Notes under the pieces: model-generated
Seen by the model: only the letters and a program-made list of their open reading frames with translations
Told to the model about the DNA's origin: nothing
Databases searched by the model: none
Part shown: one piece after another, positions 40,301-52,300 of the stretch
How positions within the stretch are numbered: the first letter of the stretch is position 1
How the letters are laid out: each line of letters opens with the position of its first letter
Made by a program: the position numbers and the translations under genes
Assembly: GCA_013397115.1 (NCBI GenBank)
Contig: VWZW01007303.1
Coordinates: forward strand, 303,476 to 367,475
Source of the DNA: Edolisoma coerulescens
Taxonomy: Eukaryota; Chordata; Aves; Passeriformes; Campephagidae
Length of the DNA stretch: 64,000 nucleotides
Reading direction: 5' to 3'

Positions 40301-43300
40301 TATTTTGAAGCAGCTCATTCTCTTTTTAGTTCAAGAGAATGCAGTGGAAGTTACTATTTATTCTGCCTGAGCAACTGTTTTTTCCCCTTCTTTTGACTTC
40401 CATTCTGGGGCTTATGACTTATTGATGAGTCTTTGGGCAAACAGCTTGAAATAGCTTCTCTGGCACTCAAAGGAGCAGTCCCACACTCGGGCTCCGAGTA
40501 CAGTCATGCGACGGGGGAGCACAGACAGTGAATGAATTCCATGGCCTGTCTTCCACAATTGGCCCTTCCAGCCTCTGCAAGAGCTGGATTCCCTCTGCAA
40601 CCAGGGCATGAAGGTGAGGTTGCATTTGGGTCAGCTGTGGTGAAATCTGGCCCCTGCTCTGAAGGGAATGTGGAGGTGCCAGTCCCAGTCGGCCTCCACA
40701 GCACTGGGGACTCTCAACAAGGCAGCCTCAAGTCGCTGCTTCCTTTGATCAGGAAGGAAGTGAAGTATTTGGGTTATTAAATCTCCAAAGGGCTTGGAAC
40801 ACAGTTTGTTTCTTGTAGCATCTCCTGCTAGAACGAAGCTAAGAGAAAACATGTGAGGAGACCTCCAGCTACCTTCTATTGAGACAGTGGAGCATTCATT
40901 AGTGCCAGACTCAGTTGTTAATTTGCTGAAGCTCTCATTGCCATAGAAGTTGGCTGCCCTTTTACAATTGGGGAAGCTGCCATATGGAGTAATAGTATAT
41001 TTCTCTGCAAAGAGTTGAATCACGATAGCAGATGCCAAGTTAAAAAGAGCACTCCCCTTACTTTTTTGACAGCAGTGGGCTTGATGGAGATCTATCAATG
41101 CCCTGACAGCCAAGGCTCTGGTTTTGTTTTGTGGGTTCATGTGGAAAGGATTTGTCTTGAAACATTCAGAAATCGCCTTGGTGACCTACTTAGGGAACAA
41201 TTTATAGCATAATATAGGAGTGGAGAATACAAATGTTCCTGTATTCATTGAAGAACCAAAACACTCCTCAGGTTGAATTTACTTAATGTGGTTTTTTTTC
41301 TCAGCTAGGGAACATTGAAGCAGATGCAGGGCTGGTTTGAACCTGAGGACCTTATGTTCATCTCCTATTCTGGTGGGAGTTTTTTGGTTTTAGTAACAAG
41401 AAAAATAGGTCCTGAAGTAACCAAACTGATAGCTTTCAACTTTTTGTCATGTTAATTAGACACTTCAAAGACTAGTTGTACATTCCGTAGGCAACTGTTT
41501 CAGAAGTAATGAATTCATGTCTTGTTCAGGTTATTTTTATTACCATTTCTAATCTTTCACCCAATACAGCTCATTTAATCTTGACATTTGTAATCATGGA
41601 GAGAAACTAAAATATTTGACAAGGTAACAAAAAAGACGTTTTTGCAAGAAGATGAGGAAGACTGGAATATTTCCAGAGGCTTACTTAGGTAAAATATAGC
41701 TGAAGAGTCTTGTGTTTGCTAGCCACCTTGCATCTTGTGATACTGAATACCAGGCTTCTCCTTGCATCCCAAAGTAATCATGATCATTTTCTTGACTTGT
41801 TGCCTCAGCTTTAACCCCCAGTCAATCAGAGATTTATCCAAAGGGTAAAGCTAGACTGGACACAGAACAAACCCCAATCCCTGCTCTCTGGTTCATCTTT
41901 TTCACTTCTGTCAGATTAAAAAGCTGCCTTTGCAGTGTGCGTGTTGCTAAAGAAAATCTGATTTAGTTATTTGTGTTCTTCTGACTTCTGGTGGGGGACA
42001 CCCTTGCAGTGCCTTGTCAGCATTTTGGGGGCTGCCTGGTATTTGTGGGGGCTGTGGTCCCCTGTCCTCTGCAGAATAAGGCACCAAATAATAACAAGCC
42101 CTTGCCCAAAGCTCTGTGAGAGGCTGTGTTGACCTCGCTGGGTGTTTGATAGCCATAGAGATGTCTCTGGGAGTTGTACAGGTTTCCCTGGCTCCTGGAG
42201 TGTTGCCTTTTCACCATCAAAGCAGTGGTGACACTGCTGGTGACATGTGGGCTGCTAGGGTCATGCCAAGTGGGAGAGGTGGGCTGGGTGAGGTATCTTT
42301 GCCGCCATGGGTGTGAGACCTTCATCTCTCAAAGAGGAAGGTGGGTTCTGAAACAGGGATTTGCACTGGTGAGGAATATGAAGTCTTTCCAGATCCTTCT
42401 TCAAGTCAAATTTGGAATTAGAAAATACCTGAGCTGAGAGCATTTCATGCTAAAGAGAAGCACTGTTCCTAATAATTGGCATTTTAACAGCTATGAAATG
42501 CTGTGAAATTGGAATACCCATTGGAGCACACAAGAATTGCTTCCCTAATCCTGGAAATGGGTGAAGTGGAGCCAACCTGCTGCCAGAGTTTTGGAGCTCA
42601 GGCCTGGCCTGTGATGGCACAAATATGATAATCTCTTCTCTGAGATTATAGCCCCTTGCAGCAGACAGTACAGATGAAAACAAGCTGTAGGCACTCCTGG
42701 AGCAGCAGCAAGTCTGCCTGAGGCTGGAGCCACTCTCTTGGGATCCACATTCCAGTTGCACCATCAGTGTGTCACATCCCCCAGCCTTACCTGCTGTCAG
42801 CTGCCAGCCCTGTTTGCTGCAGCTACAGAGCATGCAGCTGAAAAAAGCTTGAATTTTTCGAAGTTTTGGGGTTTTTTTTTCAATTCTGTAAAATGATCTG
42901 AGTATGGAAAGGGAAGGATCTGCCAGCTGCATTTCTCCCTGAAAAGGGGCACTTGGAAACACAGACTCGCTGCTGGGCAGCGTGAGGTGCAGGAGGCTTT
43001 TGTTTCTTGAAATGAGTTTGGCAAAACGTTTTTGTAGAGACAGAGGAAGAAGGTGCAGCTTCTTGGCTGAGGAAATATCAGTGTTGCTAATGCAGGAGAT
43101 GATGCTCATCCCTGCAGCCTCAGCTCTGCTGTAACTCATCACCTGTGCTCCTCCACGCTCCAGCGTCTCGCAGCGCAGAACCGCTGGAGCTCTCATTCAT
43201 CAGAGCTGTTAATGGATCTCAGGTCACAAACACAGCGCTCAGAACTTGGAGGCAGATTTCACACGTCCAGCTCTCCGTGAAAACAAGGCTGGGAATCGTT

Positions 43301-46300
43301 GTGAGCAGCAGTTCCAGCCAGCAGATGTTCACCCTCCAGAGCCTGCTTGATAAGTGACACAATATCTGCCCGTGTGTGAGCGGTGTCAGAATCACTGACC
43401 AGCCACCACAGAACACCTGTGGGCAGCTAGATGGGGAAGATGCTTCCTGGGTTTGTTGCCTGGGTTATTCTTTAACAGTCTCTACTTGTGAGAGTCTTAT
43501 TTCAGCAAAGAACCCTCCTGGGAACGCTCTGAATTAAGGACTTGGATCACAGCTTGGCATCTGTGGCCAGTTCCTCGCTCGCCTGTGGAAAGCTGTTGGT
43601 TTGGGGGTTAAGAGCACGTCTGCCACATGGTACAGCACATTTAGAAATTGTACATTTTGAACTTGGAGTGCAGCAAGGCACACGAGAGCACAACCCTCCC
43701 AGTAACTCTCTGTTCCCTGACCACTGACGTAACCCAGCCTCGCTGTGCGTGCCCAGCTCCGGCCCCAGATCCAGGCTCATCCCTGTGGGAAGAGCACACG
43801 GCTGGCAGAGGCTGCAAGCACCCCTGGGATCCTGAGAACCCTCCCTGTCACACAAAATGAAGTGGAGGAGCAGCATTCCCTGGGGGCAGAGCAGCAGACT
43901 GGCACAGAACAGGCCGTGACCTTGTGAGGTAAAAAAGACTCTGCAGAGGAGAGTTGTTCTTGCCTTAACAGTTTGGCTGTTACCAGGCTCTAAAGCAAAA
44001 CCCAACTTAAGTAAATCCTTAATTTAGTGTAGGTGCTAATGGAATTCCAAGTGGGTATGTTGTGTACTTGCTGCTGATGGAAAGCATCTGTGTTGCTTTC
44101 AGACTTGACTTTGAAAGTCAGTTCTGTTGCTCAAGTCTGGGATTTAAACCATCAGAAACCTACACTATTGAAGAAAATAACTTAAAGTTGTTCTTATGAG
44201 GTACTTCTTCCCCAAAATACCATATTTGGGTTATTAGAGGGCTGGAGTGCAGGAGAGCTCAGCAGAAGGGTGCTCGTGCTGCAAGGTGAGCAAATACATT
44301 CCAGGGGGTTATTTCCAGAGGTGCTGCCTCCTCTAGTCAGGTCACGAACCAGACATAAGTGATTTGAAACCCTGAGCCAATTTTTAGTGGGCTCCCACCT
44401 TTTCAACAGTCAAGCATCACACAAAAATCTGAAACCTTTTGACTTCTATCCCTCAGAGCTTTGTAGGCTGCTTGACTAAATCCACAAGGTACTAGTATTT
44501 TTTTTTTCCTCTCTGAAAGATCACAGATGGAAAGCCATTTTTATTAAAAATCCTTCTGTTTCAACTCTGAAATGTCTGAAGCTAAAGGTCTAGCTAAAGA
44601 TTTAATAGTTCGTGTCCAGGTCAGCAGGTTAAAGCTGCAGAGCCGTGAGCAAAGTTAGTCTGGACTGGAGGATTTGTTGAATGCAAGCAGAGGTTCCTTT
44701 CAAGCATGTCAAACCTGGAGAGACTTCTCAGCTCCTGCTATCACAGCAAACGTCATTGCCTGTCTCAGGACCATGTTCCCACCTGAGGAGCACTGGATTT
44801 TTTGTGGCAAGTCGCTTCTTGCAGGTGCTGCTGTGGATCTGCTCTCTGCCCGTGGCTGCTTTTGTAGCCTGTCAGATGGCCCTGGATGCTCCTGACGTGG
44901 AGCATGACCTTGGGAAGCTGTTACCAACTCAGGGGACCTCTTCTTGGTGTGAGTTTCCCCATCCAGATGTCTGCAGATGCTTTTTCATGGACCAGATCTT
45001 GTGGAGTACAGTGGCTGTTTGGGGGAAGTGTGTGGTGGTGAAGGATGGAAGCTCATTTTGAGGAGCTCCCCAGTCATGTCCCAGTGATAAAGGTTAAGGA
45101 GAGCTTTTTCCATCCTGTGTGCAGAAGTTATTTGTGACAGCTGATTCCTGCATGATTACAGCTGCTTGCAAGGTGACACGTGATGTCACTCCTGAAGCCA
45201 GTGATGCAGTTGGGGAGGAAGGCTGGCATGTGGCTTGATTTTTCTTTACTGGGAAGAAATTGCACTTCAGAGCATCTTAATTGGGTAGCTCTCCAGAGAT
45301 AGCCAAAGCAGCTTACTCAGTGTGTTTCTGCAGAGTTGAGAAGCAGGTCAGCAGATACCTTTTTATAGCATCCTTATAACTGCAGGGACAGGGCTCGCAT
45401 GTTAATTTGGAGTGTGCCTCTGGAACCGTGACTGGAGGGAAGGAGCTGCCTTCCAGCCCCTCTTGTAAGAAACTGCTGTTGTGTGGCAACAACAATTAGC
45501 TACAAAAGCTAATTTCTGTAAGTAATCTCTGTTGTTCTAAGGCAAGGCAATTCATCATTAAATCAGGCTTGGAAAAGATCTTGGGTCATGCAGTGTAGTC
45601 CCTGCTATGCTTCGTTGTTTTGCTACAGTTCCTCTCATCGAGAGCATTGTCAAGGCTGATTTTAAATAGTCCAAGCACTGGAGCTTCTCTCTTCCTCAGA
45701 GGAATTTAGTGCTGCTTAATAATTCTCACTATCAGTTTTCCCAGACATTTAGCCTAAATTTTCCCTCTTCTGGCTCATCTCCATGACTTATATCCAAGCA
45801 GAGCATCTGGAATGGCTACACTGCTGTCCCTCCCCCAGCTCTCCCCTCGCAGACTCAGAGGTGCATTTTTGGCTCCTCACCCAATGTGTTTTATCATATT
45901 TTGCAGAGGTGAATCACTGAAGTCCACCCACCAATCTGCTTTTACCCCTCTGGTGCCTCTGGTTCAAACCCTGAATACTCCAACTCGTGAGCATGACGCC
46001 AGCAAGCAGAGCATGTAACAACTCCCTCTAACAGAGAGCCAATCCCAATTTTTTTCCTCAGTTGCACCATCATTTACGTGGTTTTAGTGGGCTTTAGGCT
46101 AATCCCTTCTTAAGCTGGTTTGCACTGTGGGAATTAAATATAAGCTGCTACCTTTAGTGATGGCTGAAAAGTAGGAACACCACAGATTGTCACATCTACC
46201 TGTCTGCAGTTCTTTGCACTTTTGGGACCTTCCCAGTTGCCAGAAGAGTTTGTTTGGGAGCTTGATCTCCTTCCACTTGTCTCTGGCTTGCATGCATGTC

Positions 46301-49300
46301 TAATCAGCTGACTGCTTTATTCCCCTTCCTTGTCTATCCACAGCTGGTTTTTATCAACATTTGTGGGTGTCTTTCTAAACTTGCCCCTATGGGACAATGG
46401 ATTTTCCCAGTAGGACACCAATATATGTAATTATTAATGTCAGTGAAGTTTGTTTTGGCGTAAATCTTTGTAGCAGCAAATTTATTCCTTTGGCTCAGCA
46501 TTTATCGTGGTCTGGTTTGTGTTTCAGCTGCGTGACGAATTGGAGAGCTCCCTCTGGGCTTTTTCAAAGGAAGTAGGAGCTCAAATGACTCCTGAAATTC
46601 CCCACACAACCTCAGTTCTGGATCTTTCTTGCAAGGTTTAAGATTCCTTCGTTGCAGGCAATGGCAGGTGTCTGCTGAGCTGTGCTCCCATGACAGGCTC
46701 TTGCTGTGTGGGCTGACGTGGGGAGAGCATGAGAGGCATGGAAATAAAGCCCAGAGCTGCCTCTTCCTGTGCTGTGTTGTGACAGGGCACCTCTCAGACC
46801 TCCAGTTTGCTCCTGCTTGTCCCAGCAGCTCTCAGCCTGGGGAAAACTGTTAGCAGAGATTAGTGGGGAACATGGCAAGTGTGTGTGATAAAGGCAAAGC
46901 AGATAAAGGCAAACTCCCTGGCTGGTGGAGTTTAATGACACTGAGAATTAAGTCTTTTGTCAAGTGATCTTTTGTTACCTGATTGCTCTGTAACAGGGCT
47001 TTCTTCTTCCAGGAATCAACACCCTGCACATATTCCCTATTTGGATTTTACTGAGGGAAAGGCAGGAGGCTTGGGAGATGCTGCAAGGAAGATGCAGGCA
47101 AGGGACACACTTGAGGCTTTCTAGAAAGTGTCTGGACTGAGACAGGATTAATCAAGGAGGTGAAAAATAAGGAAATGAAAGTGAAAATGAAGAATACACA
47201 GGGGTTTGGAGCTGGGGAATTATGAGAGTGAATGGCACAGAGGGGTGATGAAGAAGCTGATGTTTAATATGACATGACAGTAGCTGTGTGCAACCAAGAG
47301 GTTGGGATGTGCCTGTAAGAAATGAGGAGAGGGAGAGGCTGGAGAAGAGCAGGAAGGAGCCAGGATGCTGCTGTGAGCCCCTGGGTGGGACTGGCTCTGA
47401 AGCAGCACAGTGAAAGGCTCACAGGAGAAGATTGGGCAGCTTTTAGTGAAAATGGAGCAGGGGACTGGTCCTTGTCTGAAACTGCCCGGTAGCTCAGTGC
47501 CATCCCTCCAGGGAGTCTCCCATTCAGAGCTGGCCTCTGCTCAGAGAGAGCTCTCCAGGGTGATGAGGCTGTGGGGAATCTTGTGTTCCCTTTGGATTTC
47601 CAGCTGAGAGAGACTCTTTAACCTCCCTGTTTCTTCTGTAACAGGTGGCTGTGAAAAACAACATCGATGTCTTTTACTTCAGCTGCCTAATCCCTCTCAA
47701 CGTGCTTTTTGTAGAGGATGGCAAAATGGGTGAGTGCTTGGAGGTGTGGGGTCAGCCTCCTTCAGGCAGGCTGGGCTCCCAGGGCCCCTCTGGGTGCAGT
47801 CTCCTGGCTGAGTTTCACCTGTGCCTTGACCTTCAAGCCACTGCATCTCAGCAGGTCTGGTCTGGTGGCCTGTCCCTGTTGTCCTCCGGCTCCAATAGCT
47901 GCCAGGACCCAAGTCCTTTCCTCTGATTCTCTCTGCCTGACAAAAAAATCTGTTTTCTTCGAAGCTGATTTTTTTTTTTATTTGGTTGGGTTGGGGTTGT
48001 TGTAGTTTTGGGGGTTTTTTGAGGGTTCGATTCACTTGAATGGGTCTAGGATTTGCCCCCATACCCTTTTCACTGGAATTTGTGTATTCCTAGTCACCTT
48101 TATTAAATTGTTGTTTGAATTGGCTGGAAGTTGCTTGAAAAGCAGCTTTCACTAATATAATCCTAAATGTGTGGATCTCCTTCCTTCTTGTCAAATCCTG
48201 CATGTTCTTGGCTTGTAAACAGCTCATATGGCAAAGACTGTCTCTCTTTTTGGGGGAGGCCAAAATCCATCAAAGCTTTATTGCTTTTACGAAGAGCCTG
48301 AGGTTGTTATAGTAGTGAATCCTGGATCTGTCCACAGCGGGGCAAAAAGTTACCAAAAGCTCTTTTGTGTGTCTCCCTTGAAACATTCTGGGGTGTGTTA
48401 ATTAACGCTGGGGTCCTGTGAGGATCCCACGGTGCTGATGGGGTTTTTTTTGTTTCTAGAGCGCCAGGTCTTCCTTGCAACATGGAAGGATATTCCAAAT
48501 GAAAATGAGCTTCAGTTCCAGATTAAAGACTGTCACCTGAATGCTGGTGAGTAGCTTCATTCTGCCATGCTGAGAGCACTTTTGATGTATGGCCATTAAA
48601 CATCACCTTATTAATGTCACCTTAGTAAAATAAGCTCGTGGCTAATGAAGAGATAAGTGTTGCACTTTTGAATAGAGCAGCCTGGGATCCTAGGGCTTGT
48701 TTCAGTCAAAAACTTTAGCTGGATCCCCATAAAAAAGCACATCTAAAATCCCAAGTCTTTGATTTGACCAATCTGTTTCTTCCTTTCATTCTGGACCTTG
48801 TATTGTTGTTTTCCCTTTTATACCTTGCTTCCCTGCAAAGCTGCTCTTTAAATAGAGCTGGATACAGTGATGGGGCTGTTCAGCAGCCCTGTCCTGCTGC
48901 TGTGAGTTTTGAACAAAGTGTTCCAGCCCTCCTGCATCACCCTGGGCCACTCAACTTCACCTTTTGGCAGCTTCTTTCCACCGTGAAAGATTAACCCTTC
49001 AGGCACTGCAGGGTGTTGGGTGTCTGTGGAGGACAGGCCATATGGGAAGGCTCTGTTGTTAGCTGAGATATCGATGCATTTTGATCATTTTTGGTCCTGC
49101 TCAGTTTGTTTGGCCACAGAGTTGCCTCTGTGAGCATCTTGGTACGTGTGACCTTACTACTGCTGAAGGATAAGGGAGTGTGAAAGAGTGGAATGGGGCC
49201 AGCATAGCAGCTCTGCTCCTGTTCAAGAGGTTCTGGACAGGAGCCAAGTGATTCTACCAAAAGCTGCTCTGTTTCACAGATGAAAGAAGTGTCCCTATTG

Positions 49301-52300
49301 ATTACCAGCCCTGTAACCTTTTTATTCTCTCATGCCTGCTATTACACAATGAACACCCTCGTGCTTCAATAGCAGACAGAAACCATGGGTCTCTTTGTAC
49401 TCGTAATTATGATTATTTTGGAATATAAAAGATGGAGCACGCAAGAGGAGGGGAGAAAATAGCAGCTGTTGGACCTTGTGACTTGATTTCACTGTGGGGT
49501 TTCAAATGAGAACAACCTCTGTGCCTCCCCCAGTCCTCCCTCTGCTCCTGACCGAGCTTGGCGTCGCCTCTCCACCTGCACTGCAGAGCTGCTGCTGCTG
49601 GTGCCTTCTGCCCTGCCTCTTTATCTCCAATCAGAAACACTGGAAGCTGCTCAGTTTGGTGTTGAGGTGCTGGCTAGCAGGGGATGGGGGTTGGGAAGGA
49701 GAGAGGGGGGTGGTTGGGAAGATTGGCAGTCCTGCAGCCCGGCCTGTCCCCCTCCACCCTCTGGAAGAAAATGTTATGAAACATGGAGTGACAGAATGCT
49801 CCCCATTCCGAGAGGGTTTGCCAGCTCAGGGCCAGGCCTGGGATGCTCAGAGGAGAACAAGTTACCAGCTCTTAGGGAATGCAGGAACACCAGGCAGTTC
49901 CTCTACAGTGGGATGTGCAGCCTTTTCCAGGGCAGAGCGTGGCCGCAGAGCCTCTCCGGAGCACGATCCATCCCTCGGGACCTGCCAGGATCTGCCAGGA
50001 CCTGCCAACCTCTTTGGCTTGTGCATTGCAGAAAGTGGGTCACGCCTCATAAACAGGTTCCAAACGCTGAGGTTTCTGTTTCTGTGTTTCCGCTGCCGAC
50101 ACCTCCTCCCTCTTGCAACTCTTCCCTGACCACCTGGGCTTGGGCACGGAGCAGGCCAAGAGCTTGCAGGAAGGGAAACCAGGGAAATCTTGTGTGCTTG
50201 CTTTAGTCTCTTGTTGTTTTATCTACCAGTGCAACCCTGACTCAGCCTGCTCACCTTGATTTCCTACAGGCAGTAACCTCCTCTAGCTCAGACTGTCCTA
50301 AGGGCATCAAGCCTTGCCTGCACAAGAATCAGCCAAATCCAAAACCCACTGAGTGCTGGGATTCCAGCATCCTCAGGGGTGGAGACTTCTCACAGCATGG
50401 CAAATGAGGCACGCCAGGGCAGAGGCAGAGTAGGCTGGATGAAATCTGGCAGGAGCTGAATCCCTCTTACTTCTAGTTTACACCAGAGCAAGGGTGTGTG
50501 CCTGGCCATGTACCTCAGCAGGGTGATAATTTTTCAAGATTCACCATCTTGATTGTTTAAATCCAGTGAAAATAGGCTTAAGACACCTCCTTTCTTCCAA
50601 GAAGAGCAAGTCTGGATATAAAATCCTTAGAAACTTGATCCTTGTGGAGGAAGGGCTGGTTCCTGTTCCAAAGACTCTCCTGTAGGAGATGTGTAACCAC
50701 AATAAAGCTCTCGATTTGGGCTGTCAGTGGTTGTGGTGTTCTTTGCAGCTTTTCAGTGCCCTCCTGGCAGAGCTGCACAAAACCCTGCAGATTCCAGCAG
50801 CTCCTCACCAAACCTGAGGAGAGGCTGGGTTTGTGCAGCCTTCCAGCACAGGGAACAGCTCCTGAGCACCCTGTACTCCGCAGAGTGAGTCCTTATTCCT
50901 GAGTTGTTATCCCTGCTGGGATCTGCTGGGATCAGTCATTCATTCCTAGGCTGAGCCCACCCACCCGCTGGTGAGTGCTCAGGGACACCATTCATGCCTC
51001 AGCCTCACTGATCCCAGCCCAGTGACGCGAGTGGAGCTGTAGCTAAAAATACCTCTGCTCCCAGTGCTGTGCCCTAACGCAGCTCCAGCAGCCACTTGGA
51101 GCAGCTGTGCTGGGAGAGGCTGGTCAGGAATGTGATCCCTGCACCCTCAGTGCCTGACTTTCCTTCTCCCAGCTTCTCCTTCTCCCAGCTGCAAGCAGCC
51201 TTTGCTTTCCCAAGTTCTCACATCTGTGCTGTGTGAGGAGCGGGGCTGAAGTTCTGTGCAGACATCCTGGAGGCCCTACAGAGCAGCCAAGCAGGGCATG
51301 CTGCCCTTCCTCAGTGGAGAAACTGAAATTTGAATTTCTTTTTCTCTAAACACCCAGCACATATTCCCTATTTAGATTTCAGTGAGGGAAAGGCAGGAGG
51401 CTTGGGAGATGCTGCAAGGAAGATGCAGGCAAGGGACACACTTGAGGCTTTCTAGAAAGTGTCTGGACTGAGACAGGATTAATCAAGGAGGTGAAAAATA
51501 AGGAAATGAAGGTGCAAATGAAGAATACACAGGGGTTTGGAACTAGGGAGTTATGAGAGTGAGGTGGCACAGAGGGGTGATGAAGAAGCTGATGTTTAAT
51601 ATGACATGACAGTAGCTGTGTGCAGCCAAGAGGTTGGGATGTGCCTGGGAGGTTGTAAGAAATGAGGAGAGGGAGAGGCTGGAGAAGAGCAGGAAGGAGC
51701 CAGGATGCTGCTGTGAGGCCCTGGGTGCAACTGGCTCTGAAGTGAGTTAGGCTTGGAACAGGGATTTGTTGGTGGCTGGGATATTATCTGTCAAAAAAGC
51801 AGCTTGTGAGTTTCTTGTACATCCAGAGCTGTCTGTCACCGTGCAACAGTCACCTTACAGCATCTCCTGTGCACACTGCAGACTTTTCTCCAGGTTATTG
51901 CTTTTCTTCCTTCAAACAAAAAGGAGATAAACAGAGGCAGGCAGCGGAAGAGCTTCTGTGGGAGTCTGTGCTCCCAGCCTTTGTAGGTAAAAGATCCATC
52001 CTGTGCCCACAAGGCAAGCTAAATAGGATTGATTTGAGCTTTGGTGGCTTGCAACAAAAGCTCCTGTCCCTGGTAGCTCACCCCAAAACAGTGCCCAGAA
52101 CAACCAGAGAGTCTTGGCTGCTGCAGGTAGCCCAGAGCATGGCAAGTTGAGCCAAGGATAAGGTGCCAGGCTGTGGGATCAGGAGCAGGTATCCTTAAGT
52201 GGTCTGATCTGGGAGCTGATCTGTGTCTCTACCATCTTTGCTTCCAAAAGAAGCAAATCCTGGACCTTCTGAAGGTATTCCCACCATTCCCAGTGACTCA

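Larger units (their letters stand above)
39350..47644. other. AP2B1 intron (8.3 kb)
   Basis: GT-AG intron. It holds a probable old CR1 fragment (about 45567-45790) and copy 1 of the local direct repeat (47029-47402), which ends only 242 bp before the next exon. No other genes were recognised. Confidence 0.75.

Noticed and set aside
42450..43196. 248-codon minus-strand open frame in an intron
   Set aside because: Mixed-complexity translation without a domain; nearby frames in other phases are similarly open, so it looks like chance.
49494..50206. Overlapping 200-211-codon + frames in an intron
   Set aside because: Two frames are open over the same stretch and neither resembles a protein family, consistent with stop-poor GC-rich intron sequence.
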